Positions 1 to 5,734 of a stretch of DNA of 8,122 nt are shown here, in pieces. Source of the stretch: Candidatus Poribacteria bacterium (GTDB taxonomy: Bacteria > Poribacteria > WGA-4E > UBA9662); contig PACG01000240.1 in the NCBI GenBank assembly GCA_002699335.1, forward strand, positions 21,362 to 29,483, written 5' to 3'. The stretch's first letter is position 1. The number at the start of each line of letters is the position of its first letter. The notes beneath the pieces are model-generated. The model saw nothing but the letters and a program-made list of their open reading frames with translations, had not been told where the DNA came from and did not search any database. Both the position numbers and the translations under genes were made by a program.

Positions 1-69
1 CAAGATGCATATAGCACTTGGGTTGATGAACAAGTCAAACTAGCTTTAGAAGAGGGAGAGGCCTGGTAA
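1..69 (+). CDS. C-terminal end of an unidentified protein (partial)
   Basis: Only this frame of the + strand stays open from the window edge; it reads 22 codons ending ...LALEEGEAW and stops with TAA at 67-69. The other two frames hit stops within the first 45 bases. The start lies outside the window. The fragment is charged, probably helical and has no recognisable motif. The next gene starts 40 bp downstream on the same strand, so the two may share a transcript. SCO proteins are often next to respiratory or cytochrome oxidase genes, but these residues do not show such an identity. Confidence 0.6.
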   Translation, partial: QDAYSTWVDEQVKLALEEGEAW

Positions 70-109
70 GGATAATCCCGTTAATTCTAGATTAACCTAC
101 ACACGGAGG

Positions 110-733
110 ATGTTTAACAAGCTAAGGTTACTCCTCGGGCTGGTTTTATTGTTGGGTTGTACATATACCATTGCCCGCCGGATCTTTTTACCTGTCGATA
201 ACGAAACCGTAACCCTTCCTATCCTGAGCACGATCCCACCGTTTGAGCTAGTAGATCAACAAGCCCAACCTTTTACCTCAGCTAATCTTAAAGAGGGCGT
301 GTGGCTGGTTGATTTTTTCTTCACTACCTGCCCAAGTATCTGTCCGATGATGACACAGAAAATGCTCAAAATCCACCGTCGTTATCGGAAGCGAGTTCCT
401 TTTCATACGCTTTCAATCACGGTTAATCCAGCTTATGATTCGCCGGCCAGACTGAAAGAATATGCTGAATCTTACCATATCGAAAGTGATGATAAATGGT
501 ATTTTCTAACAGGAGAGGAGAAAAAGATCCACCGCTTAGCTTGGGAAGGGTTCAAAGTAGGCTCAAAAACGGAGCTTGCCGACCATAGCAGTTACTTTAT
601 CCTGGTTGATGGTCAGTTGCAAATTCGAGGTTATTATGATTCTAACGATCAACACGTCATGAAAAAGCTAAACAGAGAAATTGAATTTTTATTAGCCGAA
701 GTTTCAAAGACTGAGACCGATAAAGGCAGCTAA
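110..733 (+). CDS. SCO1/SenC/PrrC-family copper chaperone, membrane-anchored
   Basis: A 207-residue thioredoxin-fold protein of the SCO family, which delivers copper to the CuA site of cytochrome c oxidase or acts as a periplasmic thiol/copper protein. The CxxxC copper motif is TCPSICP (Cys74, Cys78), and the third ligand is His159 in ADHSSYFILVDG. The SCO-type segment DSPARLKEYAESY follows strand LSITVNP. Residues 5-16 form a hydrophobic N-terminal segment ending LLLGC, so Cys17 could be a lipidation site, although Leu at -2 is atypical; otherwise it is an uncleaved anchor. The length is normal for the family. The ATG directly abuts GGAGG (105-109), which leaves no usual spacing, but no upstream in-frame start exists. 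The 3' end overlaps the convergent membrane-protein gene by 30 bp. The family call is firm; the exact partner oxidase is not visible. Confidence 0.93.
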   Translation: MFNKLRLLLGLVLLLGCTYTIARRIFLPVDNETVTLPILSTIPPFELVDQQAQPFTSANLKEGVWLVDFFFTTCPSICPMMTQKMLKIHRRYRKRVPFHTLSITVNPAYDSPARLKEYAESYHIESDDKWYFLTGEEKKIHRLAWEGFKVGSKTELADHSSYFILVDGQLQIRGYYDSNDQHVMKKLNREIEFLLAEVSKTETDKGS

Positions 734-1114
734 GGACAGACTAATAGCTGCCGCAACCCACAATCTGAAGGCCGCCATATGATTTCCAGTTTTCGCTTTA
801 TTGCTGGCAATCCCTGAGAAAGCGCCCGTACCCAGCAACAGTACAACTTTGCAACCAACAACTCCCCAAAAATGCCCACTTGGTGGACTTCCCGCATTCA
901 TGGTAGCTGTAAAGCGCAAATAAACCAGTGCTAAACCCGTCAATAAGGTTGCTCCCAGTAGCATCTGAGGAATGCTCCAGATACTATTATTCTGGTTTTC
1001 TATACCAGCAGGTGTTGCGTGACATAATACAGCACACAAAAGAGTCGCACCAAATGATCCAGCCATCGAGAGAACATGAATCCAGATAGGGATAATAAAG
1101 AGTAGATTTTCCAC
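704..1114 (-). CDS. small four-helix membrane protein, CopD/DUF2269-like
   Basis: A 136-residue, strongly hydrophobic protein with four predicted membrane helices at about 4-30, 46-68, 83-102 and 114-135. Helix 1 carries the IWIHVLSMAGSFGATLL pattern, resembling the W-x-H-V-L-x-x-x-x-x-x-G signature of CopD-like and related heme- or copper-associated membrane proteins. His13 and His81 lie in or at the edge of helices and could be ligands, but this is inference. The start is GTG (1112-1114), with AAGGAAG (1125-1131) about 10 nt upstream. Its 3' end overlaps the convergent SCO gene, which may hint at a shared copper or respiratory role. The membrane-protein call is solid; the family assignment is tentative. 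Confidence 0.72.
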   Translation of the reverse strand: MENLLFIIPIWIHVLSMAGSFGATLLCAVLCHATPAGIENQNNSIWSIPQMLLGATLLTGLALVYLRFTATMNAGSPPSGHFWGVVGCKVVLLLGTGAFSGIASNKAKTGNHMAAFRLWVAAAISLSLAAFIGLSL

Positions 1115-1131
1115 AGCTTCGAATCTTCCTT

Positions 1132-1160
1132 ATTTTATTATGGTAGTGACGTTAGTTAAA
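1132..1160 (-). promoter_or_regulatory. candidate sigma70-type promoter for the minus-strand membrane protein
   Basis: On the minus strand TTTAAC (1160-1155) and TAAAAT (1137-1132) are separated by exactly 17 bp. Transcription would begin near 1125, giving a leader of only about 10-15 nt that starts close to the Shine-Dalgarno. It is the best promoter match between the GTG start and the hairpin at 1186-1201, but the -35 is only moderately like consensus. Confidence 0.4.
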
Positions 1161-1278
1161 GTAGATTGGATCTTGGCCTCTACTCGCCGGGTATTCCCGG
1201 CTAAATGCTAACGATTAGATTTGCTGGATTGTTTACGGACTCCACCCAATACAGGGATAAAGTAGCTGGGAAATAATC
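1161..1278. other. intergenic spacer between divergent transcription units
   Basis: This stretch separates the minus-strand membrane protein from the promoter of the DAHP synthase leader. No convincing gene was seen. It holds one GC-rich hairpin (1186-1201) and a 23-codon + strand ORF beginning at 1205 that lacks a Shine-Dalgarno and lies upstream of the likely promoter, so it is not called. Confidence 0.5.
1186..1201. repeat. GC-rich perfect hairpin GCCGGG-TATT-CCCGGC
   Basis: Perfect 6-bp inverted repeat around a TATT loop. Neither strand has a T-run after it, so it is not a typical intrinsic terminator. It sits between the two divergent units and could be a structural or binding element; no function can be assigned. 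Confidence 0.45.
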
Positions 1279-1307
1279 TTGACATATGTTGTCAGTTGGA
1301 CTAAAAT
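1279..1307 (+). promoter_or_regulatory. strong sigma70-type promoter for the leader and DAHP synthase-leuA operon
   Basis: TTGACA (1279-1284), a 17-bp spacer and TAAAAT (1302-1307) form a near-consensus promoter. Initiation is expected around 1313-1316, giving a transcript leader of roughly 255 nt before the DAHP synthase start. The leader ORF, alternative stem and terminator lie inside this leader. A dyad TGACA-N5-TGTCA (1280-1294) overlaps the -35 element and could be an operator. Confidence 0.65.
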
Positions 1308-1398
1308 ACAGGCCGTTGAATGAGCCTGGCCGTGTGGTAAATTTTTGTGACAGCGGTTGCCCCGAACACTTCACTTTCTGAAGGACACACTTTTGACC

Positions 1399-1403
1399 TA
1401 AGG
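1399..1403 (+). promoter_or_regulatory. Shine-Dalgarno of the leader peptide ORF
   Basis: TAAGG lies 6 nt before the ATG at 1410. This good match and spacing support translation of the short leader ORF. Confidence 0.55.
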
Positions 1404-1409
1404 TTGGGA

Positions 1410-1472
1410 ATGCCATTTCTATATTTGCGTTATTATAGTGATGGGCAGCAGCGGGTTACGGAAACAACGTAG
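1410..1472 (+). CDS. putative attenuator leader peptide (20 aa), rich in Tyr, Leu and Phe codons
   Basis: A 20-codon ORF starting ATG at 1410 and ending TAG at 1470-1472, preceded by TAAGG at 6 nt. The peptide begins MPFLYLRYY: one Phe (TTT), three Tyr (all TAT, two adjacent) and two Leu (CTA, TTG) among the first nine residues. The rest is polar and has no further aromatic residues. The ORF lies between a strong promoter and a rho-independent terminator. Its last part overlaps the left arm of the alternative stem (1439-1447) and both arms' surroundings of an inner stem (1455-1460/1480-1485). It precedes genes for the first enzymes of aromatic and leucine biosynthesis. Family knowledge: enterobacterial trp, phe, his and leu leaders act by ribosome stalling at codons for the regulated amino acid. 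Its role here is inferred from layout. It may not be conserved, and a chance ORF cannot be excluded. Confidence 0.62.
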   Translation: MPFLYLRYYSDGQQRVTETT

Positions 1473-1509
1473 AATCGAGCGTAACAAAGATTCGAGCAAA
1501 TGCCCATCA
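1439..1509 (+). promoter_or_regulatory. candidate antiterminator: 9-bp stem 1439-1447/1501-1509 with inner stem
   Basis: TGATGGGCA (1439-1447) is perfectly complementary to TGCCCATCA (1501-1509). Inside the loop, GTTACG (1455-1460) pairs with CGTAAC (1480-1485); GAATC (1472-1476) and GATTC (1489-1493) are an alternative inner pair. The right arm of the outer stem is also the left arm of the terminator, so the two structures exclude each other. A ribosome halted early in the leader ORF (codons 3-5) would leave 1439-1447 free to pair and allow read-through. One at the stop codon (1470-1472) would cover the inner stem and favour the terminator. A halt at codons 8-9 would cover part of 1439-1447, which is a weak point of the model. 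Confidence 0.58.
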
Positions 1510-1546
1510 TCGAACACAGGGACGGTGGTGGGCGTTTTTTATTTTT
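1502..1546 (+). terminator. rho-independent terminator in the operon leader (attenuator)
   Basis: An 11-bp stem pairs 1502-1512 with 1523-1533, nine Watson-Crick pairs and two G-U wobbles, around a 10-nt loop. It is followed by G, six T, A and five T (1534-1546). It lies 25 bp before the DAHP synthase ATG on the same strand, so it would stop the operon's own transcript unless its left arm is captured by the upstream strand at 1439-1447. No other + strand gene lies upstream for it to terminate, which supports an attenuator role. Confidence 0.8.
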
Positions 1547-1560
1547 AGTGACTACTTAAC

Positions 1561-1566
1561 AGGTGA
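1561..1566 (+). promoter_or_regulatory. Shine-Dalgarno deciding the DAHP synthase start
   Basis: AGGTGA ends 5 nt before the ATG at 1572. The in-frame GTG at 1563 lies inside this element and has no Shine-Dalgarno of its own, so ATG 1572 is preferred. Confidence 0.7.
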
Positions 1567-1571
1567 AAATT

Positions 1572-2591
1572 ATGGTTATTGTTATGAAACCTGAGGCGAC
1601 GCGAACGGAGATCCAGAAAGTTGTCGATCGGATTGAGGCTACTGGGCTGAAGGCTCAAAAAACGGTTGGGGAACAGCATACTATCATCGGTGTTATTGGG
1701 GATAAAACTAAGTTGGCAAACCAGCCTATCGAATCACTGCTAGGAGTAGATCGTACCATGCCCATTTCGGCTCCATATAAACTTGCCAGCCGTCAATTCC
1801 AAAACGAACCGACTGTTGTGGTCTCGAATGGTATTAAGATCGGTGGCAACCAACTAGTCGTCATCGCTGGCCCTTGTGCCGTTGAGAGTACTGAACAAAT
1901 CGTTCAGATTGCACAGGAAATCAAAAAATCGGGTGCAACTTTTATTCGGGGAGGGGCGTTTAAGCCCAGGACAGGACCATATAGTTTTCAAGGATTTGGC
2001 GAATCCGCACTAGAGATGTTGACCGTAGCCAAAGAGGAAACAGGGTTAGGGGTTGTGACTGAAGTCATGACACCACAAGAAGTTGAATTGGTTGGCGAAT
2101 ACACCGATATTTTCCAACTGGGTACCCGTAATATGCAGAACTTTTATCTGTTGCGGGAGGTAGGCAAACAACCCAAACCTGTTATTCTGAAGCGCGGTTT
2201 TTCCTCCACAATTGAGGAATGGTTATTAGCCGCCGAATACATTTTGTCGGAAGGAAACCGAAATGTCATCCTATGCGAGCGTGGCATTCGAACTTTTGAA
2301 ACCCATACTCGAAACACCCTAGATCTAAATGCAATTCCCGCAATTAAAGAATTAAGTCATCTGCCGATCATTTCAGATCCCAGCCATGGTACGGGAATTC
2401 GCGATTATGTAGCCCCGATGTCAAAAGCCTCAATCGCAGCAGGAGCAGATGGTTTGATCTTAGAGGTACATCACGATCCAGATAACTCTATGACAGGCGA
2501 TGGAGTTCAGTCGCTATTTCCGGACCAATTTGACGAGTTGATGATAGACCTACGAAAATTGGCAACTGCGATTGATCGTAGCCTAATTTGA
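1572..2591 (+). CDS. aroF: 3-deoxy-7-phosphoheptulonate (DAHP) synthase, type I-beta with N-terminal regulatory domain
   Basis: Condenses phosphoenolpyruvate with erythrose 4-phosphate to DAHP, the entry step of the shikimate pathway to Phe, Tyr and Trp, in the cytoplasm. The 339-residue protein (from ATG 1572) has the Thermotoga-type layout: a ferredoxin-like domain at about 1-70 ([10 protein letters not shown]...), then a TIM barrel from about 85. Visible active-site motifs are IAGPCAVES with metal ligand Cys102, [12 protein letters not shown] (130-141), LKRGF (206-210), CERGIRTFE (235-243), DPSH with His272, EVH with Glu298, and Asp310 in TGDGVQSL; the Cys, His, Glu, Asp set forms the divalent metal site. 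In the family, the N-terminal domain gives feedback inhibition by Tyr/Phe, so allosteric control is likely. leuA starts 26 bp downstream and is probably co-transcribed. A terminator-type attenuator precedes the gene. Starting at GTG 1563 would add three residues. The symbol aroF is used loosely; aroG or aroA(f) are equally used for this type. Confidence 0.96.
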   Translation: MVIVMKPEATRTEIQKVVDRIEATGLKAQKTVGEQHTIIGVIGDKTKLANQPIESLLGVDRTMPISAPYKLASRQFQNEPTVVVSNGIKIGGNQLVVIAGPCAVESTEQIVQIAQEIKKSGATFIRGGAFKPRTGPYSFQGFGESALEMLTVAKEETGLGVVTEVMTPQEVELVGEYTDIFQLGTRNMQNFYLLREVGKQPKPVILKRGFSSTIEEWLLAAEYILSEGNRNVILCERGIRTFETHTRNTLDLNAIPAIKELSHLPIISDPSHGTGIRDYVAPMSKASIAAGADGLILEVHHDPDNSMTGDGVQSLFPDQFDELMIDLRKLATAIDRSLI

Positions 2592-2604
2592 TCTTTTCAA
2601 GGAT

Positions 2605-2609
2605 AGGAG
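2605..2609 (+). promoter_or_regulatory. Shine-Dalgarno of leuA
   Basis: AGGAG lies 8 nt before the ATG at 2618, within the 26-bp gap after the DAHP synthase stop. It supports this start and an operon; no promoter or terminator is visible in the gap. Confidence 0.7.
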
Positions 2610-2617
2610 CTTGACAA

Positions 2618-4147
2618 ATGGCTGAAAGAATACTGATCTTCGACACCACACTGCGCGATGCAGAGCAAACACCAGGGGCAGCCTTAAATGGGACTGAAAA
2701 ACTGGCGATTGCCAAGCATTTAGCCGATTTGAACGTGGATGTGATCGAAGCCGGTTTTCCCAGATCCTCACCTGCGGACTTTGAAGCCGTCAAGCAAATT
2801 GCAAACGAGATCGAAGGCCCAGAGATTTGTGCGCTATCGAGGGTAATCGAAAAAGACATTACCGATGCATGGGAAGCCATTAAAGATTCAACTCGACCTA
2901 GAATTCATACTTTTGTTGGAACGTCGGAGATCCATATCCAGGGCATCATGCGTTCGAATCGGGAAACGATTTTGCAACGATCAACTGAAGCTGTTGGTTA
3001 CGCCCGAAGTTTATGCAAAAACGTCGAGTTTTCTCCGATGGATGCCGCACGTACAGAACCGGATTATTTGTTCCAAATTGTCGAGGCCACTATCGAGGCC
3101 GGTGCTTCAATCATCAATATTCCTGATACAGTGGGTTATGCCATTCCTTCGGAGTTTGGCCGGTTAATCGCTGAGATTAGGCAAAACGTCCAAAATATCG
3201 ATCAGGCTATCATCAGTGTTCATTGTCACAACGATCTGGGTTTAGCTGTTGCTAATAGCATCGAGGCGATAAAAAATGGTGCTAGACAAATTGAGTGCAC
3301 TGTTAATGGTTTGGGAGAGCGGGCTGGTAATACGTCGTTGGAAGAGATTGTGATGGCAATTCGCACACGTCGGGATCACTTCGGAGATGTCTATACCGAT
3401 GTCAATGCCAACGAGATCGTGCCAATTAGTCGATTGGTAAGTCGCACCATGGGGATACCGGTTGCACCTAACAAAGCAATCGTCGGTGCAAATGCTTTCG
3501 CTCATAGTTCGGGTATCCATCAAGATGGTGTAATTAAACAACGGGATACTTTTGAAATCATCAATCCGAAAGAGGTTGGATTGCAGGAGAGCCAGATTAT
3601 TTTGAGTCCGAGGTCCGGTAGAAACGCACTCCGCCACCGTCTCAGTATCTTAGGATACGAGATCGAACCGGAGCAACTGGACTCGGTCTATGACAGGTTT
3701 CTGGCTTTGGCTGACAAGAAGAAAGAGGTTCACGATGCTGATCTGGAGGCTATTATGCGAGATGAGATTCGTACAATACCTGTCAGCGAAGCCGCCTACC
3801 GTTTCGACCATATCCAGATCTTTAGTGGTAACAACATCTCCTCCACGGCAACAATTGGTCTTCAAACGGCAGACGGCATTATAACGGAGGCCGCAACAAG
3901 TGACGGGCCCGTCAATGCTACTTATAGAGCGATCGACCGTATCACCGGCCTGCCACTGAAACTGTCAGATTACAGTATTCGGTCGGTGACGGAAGGAACG
4001 GATGCCATCGGTGAAGTGACAGTCAAGGTGGAAGATAAAGGGCATTTGGTAGTCGGGCATGGTGCAAGTATCGATATTATCGAAGCCAGTGCCAAAGCCT
4101 ATATTAATGCCATTAATAAAGTTATCCACTCACAAGAAAATGCCTAA
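2618..4147 (+). CDS. leuA: 2-isopropylmalate synthase
   Basis: Condenses acetyl-CoA with 2-oxoisovalerate to 2-isopropylmalate, the first committed step of leucine synthesis. The 509-residue length is normal for LeuA. The DRE-TIM barrel opens with FDTTLRDAEQTPG (8-20; catalytic Arg13, metal ligand Asp14), followed by EAGFP (44-48), SVHCHNDLG (metal ligands His202, His204) and VNGLGERAGN (229-238, Asn238). SGIHQDGV (298-305) is typical of LeuA. The C-terminal allosteric domain (about 385-505) ends with the LeuA_dimer pattern YSIRSVTEGTDAIGEVTVKV and GHGASIDIIEASAKAYINAI, so leucine feedback inhibition is expected. Ala15 replaces the more usual Gly of the RDGEQ motif. It follows the DAHP synthase gene by 26 bp. 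Citramalate or homocitrate synthase are related alternatives, but the motifs and dimer domain favour LeuA. No leuB, leuC or leuD is present. Confidence 0.95.
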   Translation: MAERILIFDTTLRDAEQTPGAALNGTEKLAIAKHLADLNVDVIEAGFPRSSPADFEAVKQIANEIEGPEICALSRVIEKDITDAWEAIKDSTRPRIHTFVGTSEIHIQGIMRSNRETILQRSTEAVGYARSLCKNVEFSPMDAARTEPDYLFQIVEATIEAGASIINIPDTVGYAIPSEFGRLIAEIRQNVQNIDQAIISVHCHNDLGLAVANSIEAIKNGARQIECTVNGLGERAGNTSLEEIVMAIRTRRDHFGDVYTDVNANEIVPISRLVSRTMGIPVAPNKAIVGANAFAHSSGIHQDGVIKQRDTFEIINPKEVGLQESQIILSPRSGRNALRHRLSILGYEIEPEQLDSVYDRFLALADKKKEVHDADLEAIMRDEIRTIPVSEAAYRFDHIQIFSGNNISSTATIGLQTADGIITEAATSDGPVNATYRAIDRITGLPLKLSDYSIRSVTEGTDAIGEVTVKVEDKGHLVVGHGASIDIIEASAKAYINAINKVIHSQENA

Positions 4148-4177
4148 TCTTGACCCGGAACTATACCGCGTTGAGAT

Positions 4178-5707
4178 CTATTTTTGAATCGCTGTCAGTA
4201 GGTCCGGTGCAAATTCAATTGTCATTCTGTCTCTAGTAGTTTCAAAAGCTTTTAGCCCTGCCTTTTGATAATCAAGGTGAATCCCCTTGATGTCTGATGC
4301 ACCTTGCTGGTGTATCTCCTGCCCTGTTTTCATCTCAGTTACTGAAACGGTTAAATCGACATAAGCCGTATACTGTCCAAAAACCTCGCTTCCAGATCTA
4401 GATTCGGCCTGGAGTTGGATCATAAAGTCAGCCTGCGCTAAATTGTCCGTGAAGGTAAATCCGACCGAAGATAACAGTTTCTTCAGTTCTGGCACAATGT
4501 AAGCGGGGGAAAGCATTTGACCTAGATTCGATTCTTGGGCCTCGATGTAAATTGATGGGCCGGAGACTTGCAAGATAAACTGGACCGTCGGTGCGGGCAG
4601 ATTCTCAATCAGCCGGCGCAAGTAATTCGAGGTAATCTGATCCGATCCAACCAGTGCTACTAGATCCGGTTTCGCTACGATGATCTGGATCTTCTCCATT
4701 GTTGTGACTTTACTCAGTTTACTAATCGCCATTCCGGTTTCATTCGTTGTAATCATCGGTATTATATCTCCATTTCCTTTGACGAAAGTGAAACTGACCG
4801 GTAATTGTACGAGTGGTGTCGATGCACCGACGCTGGTTTGCACCCTTAATTCGACTGAAACCGTTTGCCCAAACTTAACAGGTATCTCCGCCTGCTTCGC
4901 CTGAACTGATATCTGTCCAACGGCTGCTTGCAATTCGGCATAGATCCTATTTTGCAGTTGGATTTCTGAACCATCATCCAGGCTAACCGTCAGAGGTTGC
5001 GTTAAATAATTTTGTATCGGTAATAAAGCTTGCAAGTAAAGTGACAACAAACTTGTTAGTTGTTCACTTTCCGTATTACCAGTCGCCGTTTGGTATAGAT
5101 CTAGTGCCAGACCTGCTGCATTGGCGACTTTCTCAGCTTGACGGTTCGCATAATCGAGTTTATTGAGGCAGCAGTAAATCCAATAATATTGGTTGTCGTC
5201 CCAAGTAGCCACCGTATCTACGCCTTCCAGTTCTACCTGGGTAGTAGAGCGAATCTCCTCCTCTACTTCTTGGGTTAACATTCCCGATTTTTCAACTGCT
5301 GTGCTGACCAGTTCGCTGGCAACAGAAACCGTAATCTCTGAGGCTACCTCAGCTAAGGCGCGATTTCTGGCTTGTTGAGCGTAGTTGGGCAACGTTTTAT
5401 CTGCCCGACCAATACCAATATAGTGCGCACTATCAATGGGCCGAACTCGTGGCCAATCGGGCATCGGTACTGCTGCCGTCTTTTTGGAAACACGTGGCTG
5501 TGGTGTTGTCTGATTAGCAAGCTTAGATGGTTGCTGGGTTCCATTTCCTAGTTCAGTAACCTCCTGCTGACTTCTTTGACGCGTTAGTTGTCGTTGCTGA
5601 TCCAAATCCACACTCGACTCTATTTGGACCGGTTGCTTAGTACTGCAGCCTATCGTCACCACAAGAAAAGTCGAGATAAATCGAATCCATCGATCAGGTT
5701 CGTACAT
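4178..5707 (-). CDS. multidomain lipoprotein with LPP20-like domain
   Basis: A 509-residue exported protein starting at ATG 5707. Residues 8-20 are hydrophobic and end VVTIGC, a probable lipobox with Cys21 as the lipidated residue. A Gln/Thr-rich linker (about 25-80) leads to an LPP20-like domain (about 84-195): PDWPRV, YIGIGRAD, a helix with repeated Ala (ARNRALAEVASEITVSVASEL), and the closing YYWIYCCLNKLDYA. A helical stretch (200-265), an Ig-like beta segment (about 270-350) and an alpha/beta C-terminal domain (about 375-505, ADFMIQLQAESRSGSE) follow. LPP20-family lipoproteins include FlgP of Vibrio and Helicobacter Lpp20. It is the last gene of the minus-strand operon, 27 bp after the CsgG-like gene, and ends 30 bp from the convergent leuA. 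An in-frame TTG at 5713 is rejected because it directly abuts the Shine-Dalgarno. Function: envelope protein, role unknown. Confidence 0.85.
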   Translation of the reverse strand: MYEPDRWIRFISTFLVVTIGCSTKQPVQIESSVDLDQQRQLTRQRSQQEVTELGNGTQQPSKLANQTTPQPRVSKKTAAVPMPDWPRVRPIDSAHYIGIGRADKTLPNYAQQARNRALAEVASEITVSVASELVSTAVEKSGMLTQEVEEEIRSTTQVELEGVDTVATWDDNQYYWIYCCLNKLDYANRQAEKVANAAGLALDLYQTATGNTESEQLTSLLSLYLQALLPIQNYLTQPLTVSLDDGSEIQLQNRIYAELQAAVGQISVQAKQAEIPVKFGQTVSVELRVQTSVGASTPLVQLPVSFTFVKGNGDIIPMITTNETGMAISKLSKVTTMEKIQIIVAKPDLVALVGSDQITSNYLRRLIENLPAPTVQFILQVSGPSIYIEAQESNLGQMLSPAYIVPELKKLLSSVGFTFTDNLAQADFMIQLQAESRSGSEVFGQYTAYVDLTVSVTEMKTGQEIHQQGASDIKGIHLDYQKAGLKAFETTRDRMTIEFAPDLLTAIQK

Positions 5708-5713
5708 TATCAA

Positions 5714-5718
5714 CTCCT
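5714..5718 (-). promoter_or_regulatory. Shine-Dalgarno deciding the lipoprotein start
   Basis: AGGAG on the minus strand lies 6 nt before the ATG at 5707-5705 and abuts the alternative TTG at 5713-5711, so the ATG is favoured. Confidence 0.7.
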
Positions 5719-5734
5719 GTGCTAGTAATCTCGG

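Noticed and set aside
1320..1340. Six-codon ORF with one Trp (MSLAVW) near the expected transcription start
   Set aside because: No Shine-Dalgarno, only a single Trp codon, and no overlap with the alternative stems.
1201..1416. 71-codon minus-strand ORF in the control region
   Set aside because: It has no Shine-Dalgarno, no recognisable motif, and lies antisense to the promoter and leader ORF of the DAHP synthase operon. It is likely a chance open frame.
1420..1427. TATATTTG, resembling the Bacteroidetes -7 promoter motif TAnnTTTG
   Set aside because: No TTG at the proper distance upstream, and it lies inside the leader ORF. If it were the true promoter the leader peptide would not be made, so it remains the main competing reading.
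1500..1559. 19-codon + strand ORF (starts MPIIEHRDGGGRF) across the terminator
   Set aside because: It has no Shine-Dalgarno, and its codons simply read the terminator stem and T-run. The earlier ORF at 1410 has a better start and position.
1314..1562. T-box riboswitch
   Set aside because: No T-box core sequence (UGGNACC type) precedes the terminator, and the leader is short for a T-box.
2488..2880. 130-codon minus-strand ORF across the DAHP synthase-leuA junction
   Set aside because: It runs antisense to two clearly conserved genes and has no motif of its own; it is a shadow frame.
3242..3637. 131-codon minus-strand ORF inside leuA
   Set aside because: Antisense to the conserved catalytic barrel and the start of the linker of LeuA; no plausible protein features.
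4148..4177. Terminator between the convergent leuA and lipoprotein genes
   Set aside because: The 30-bp gap shows only very short complementarities and no stem followed by a T-run on either strand.
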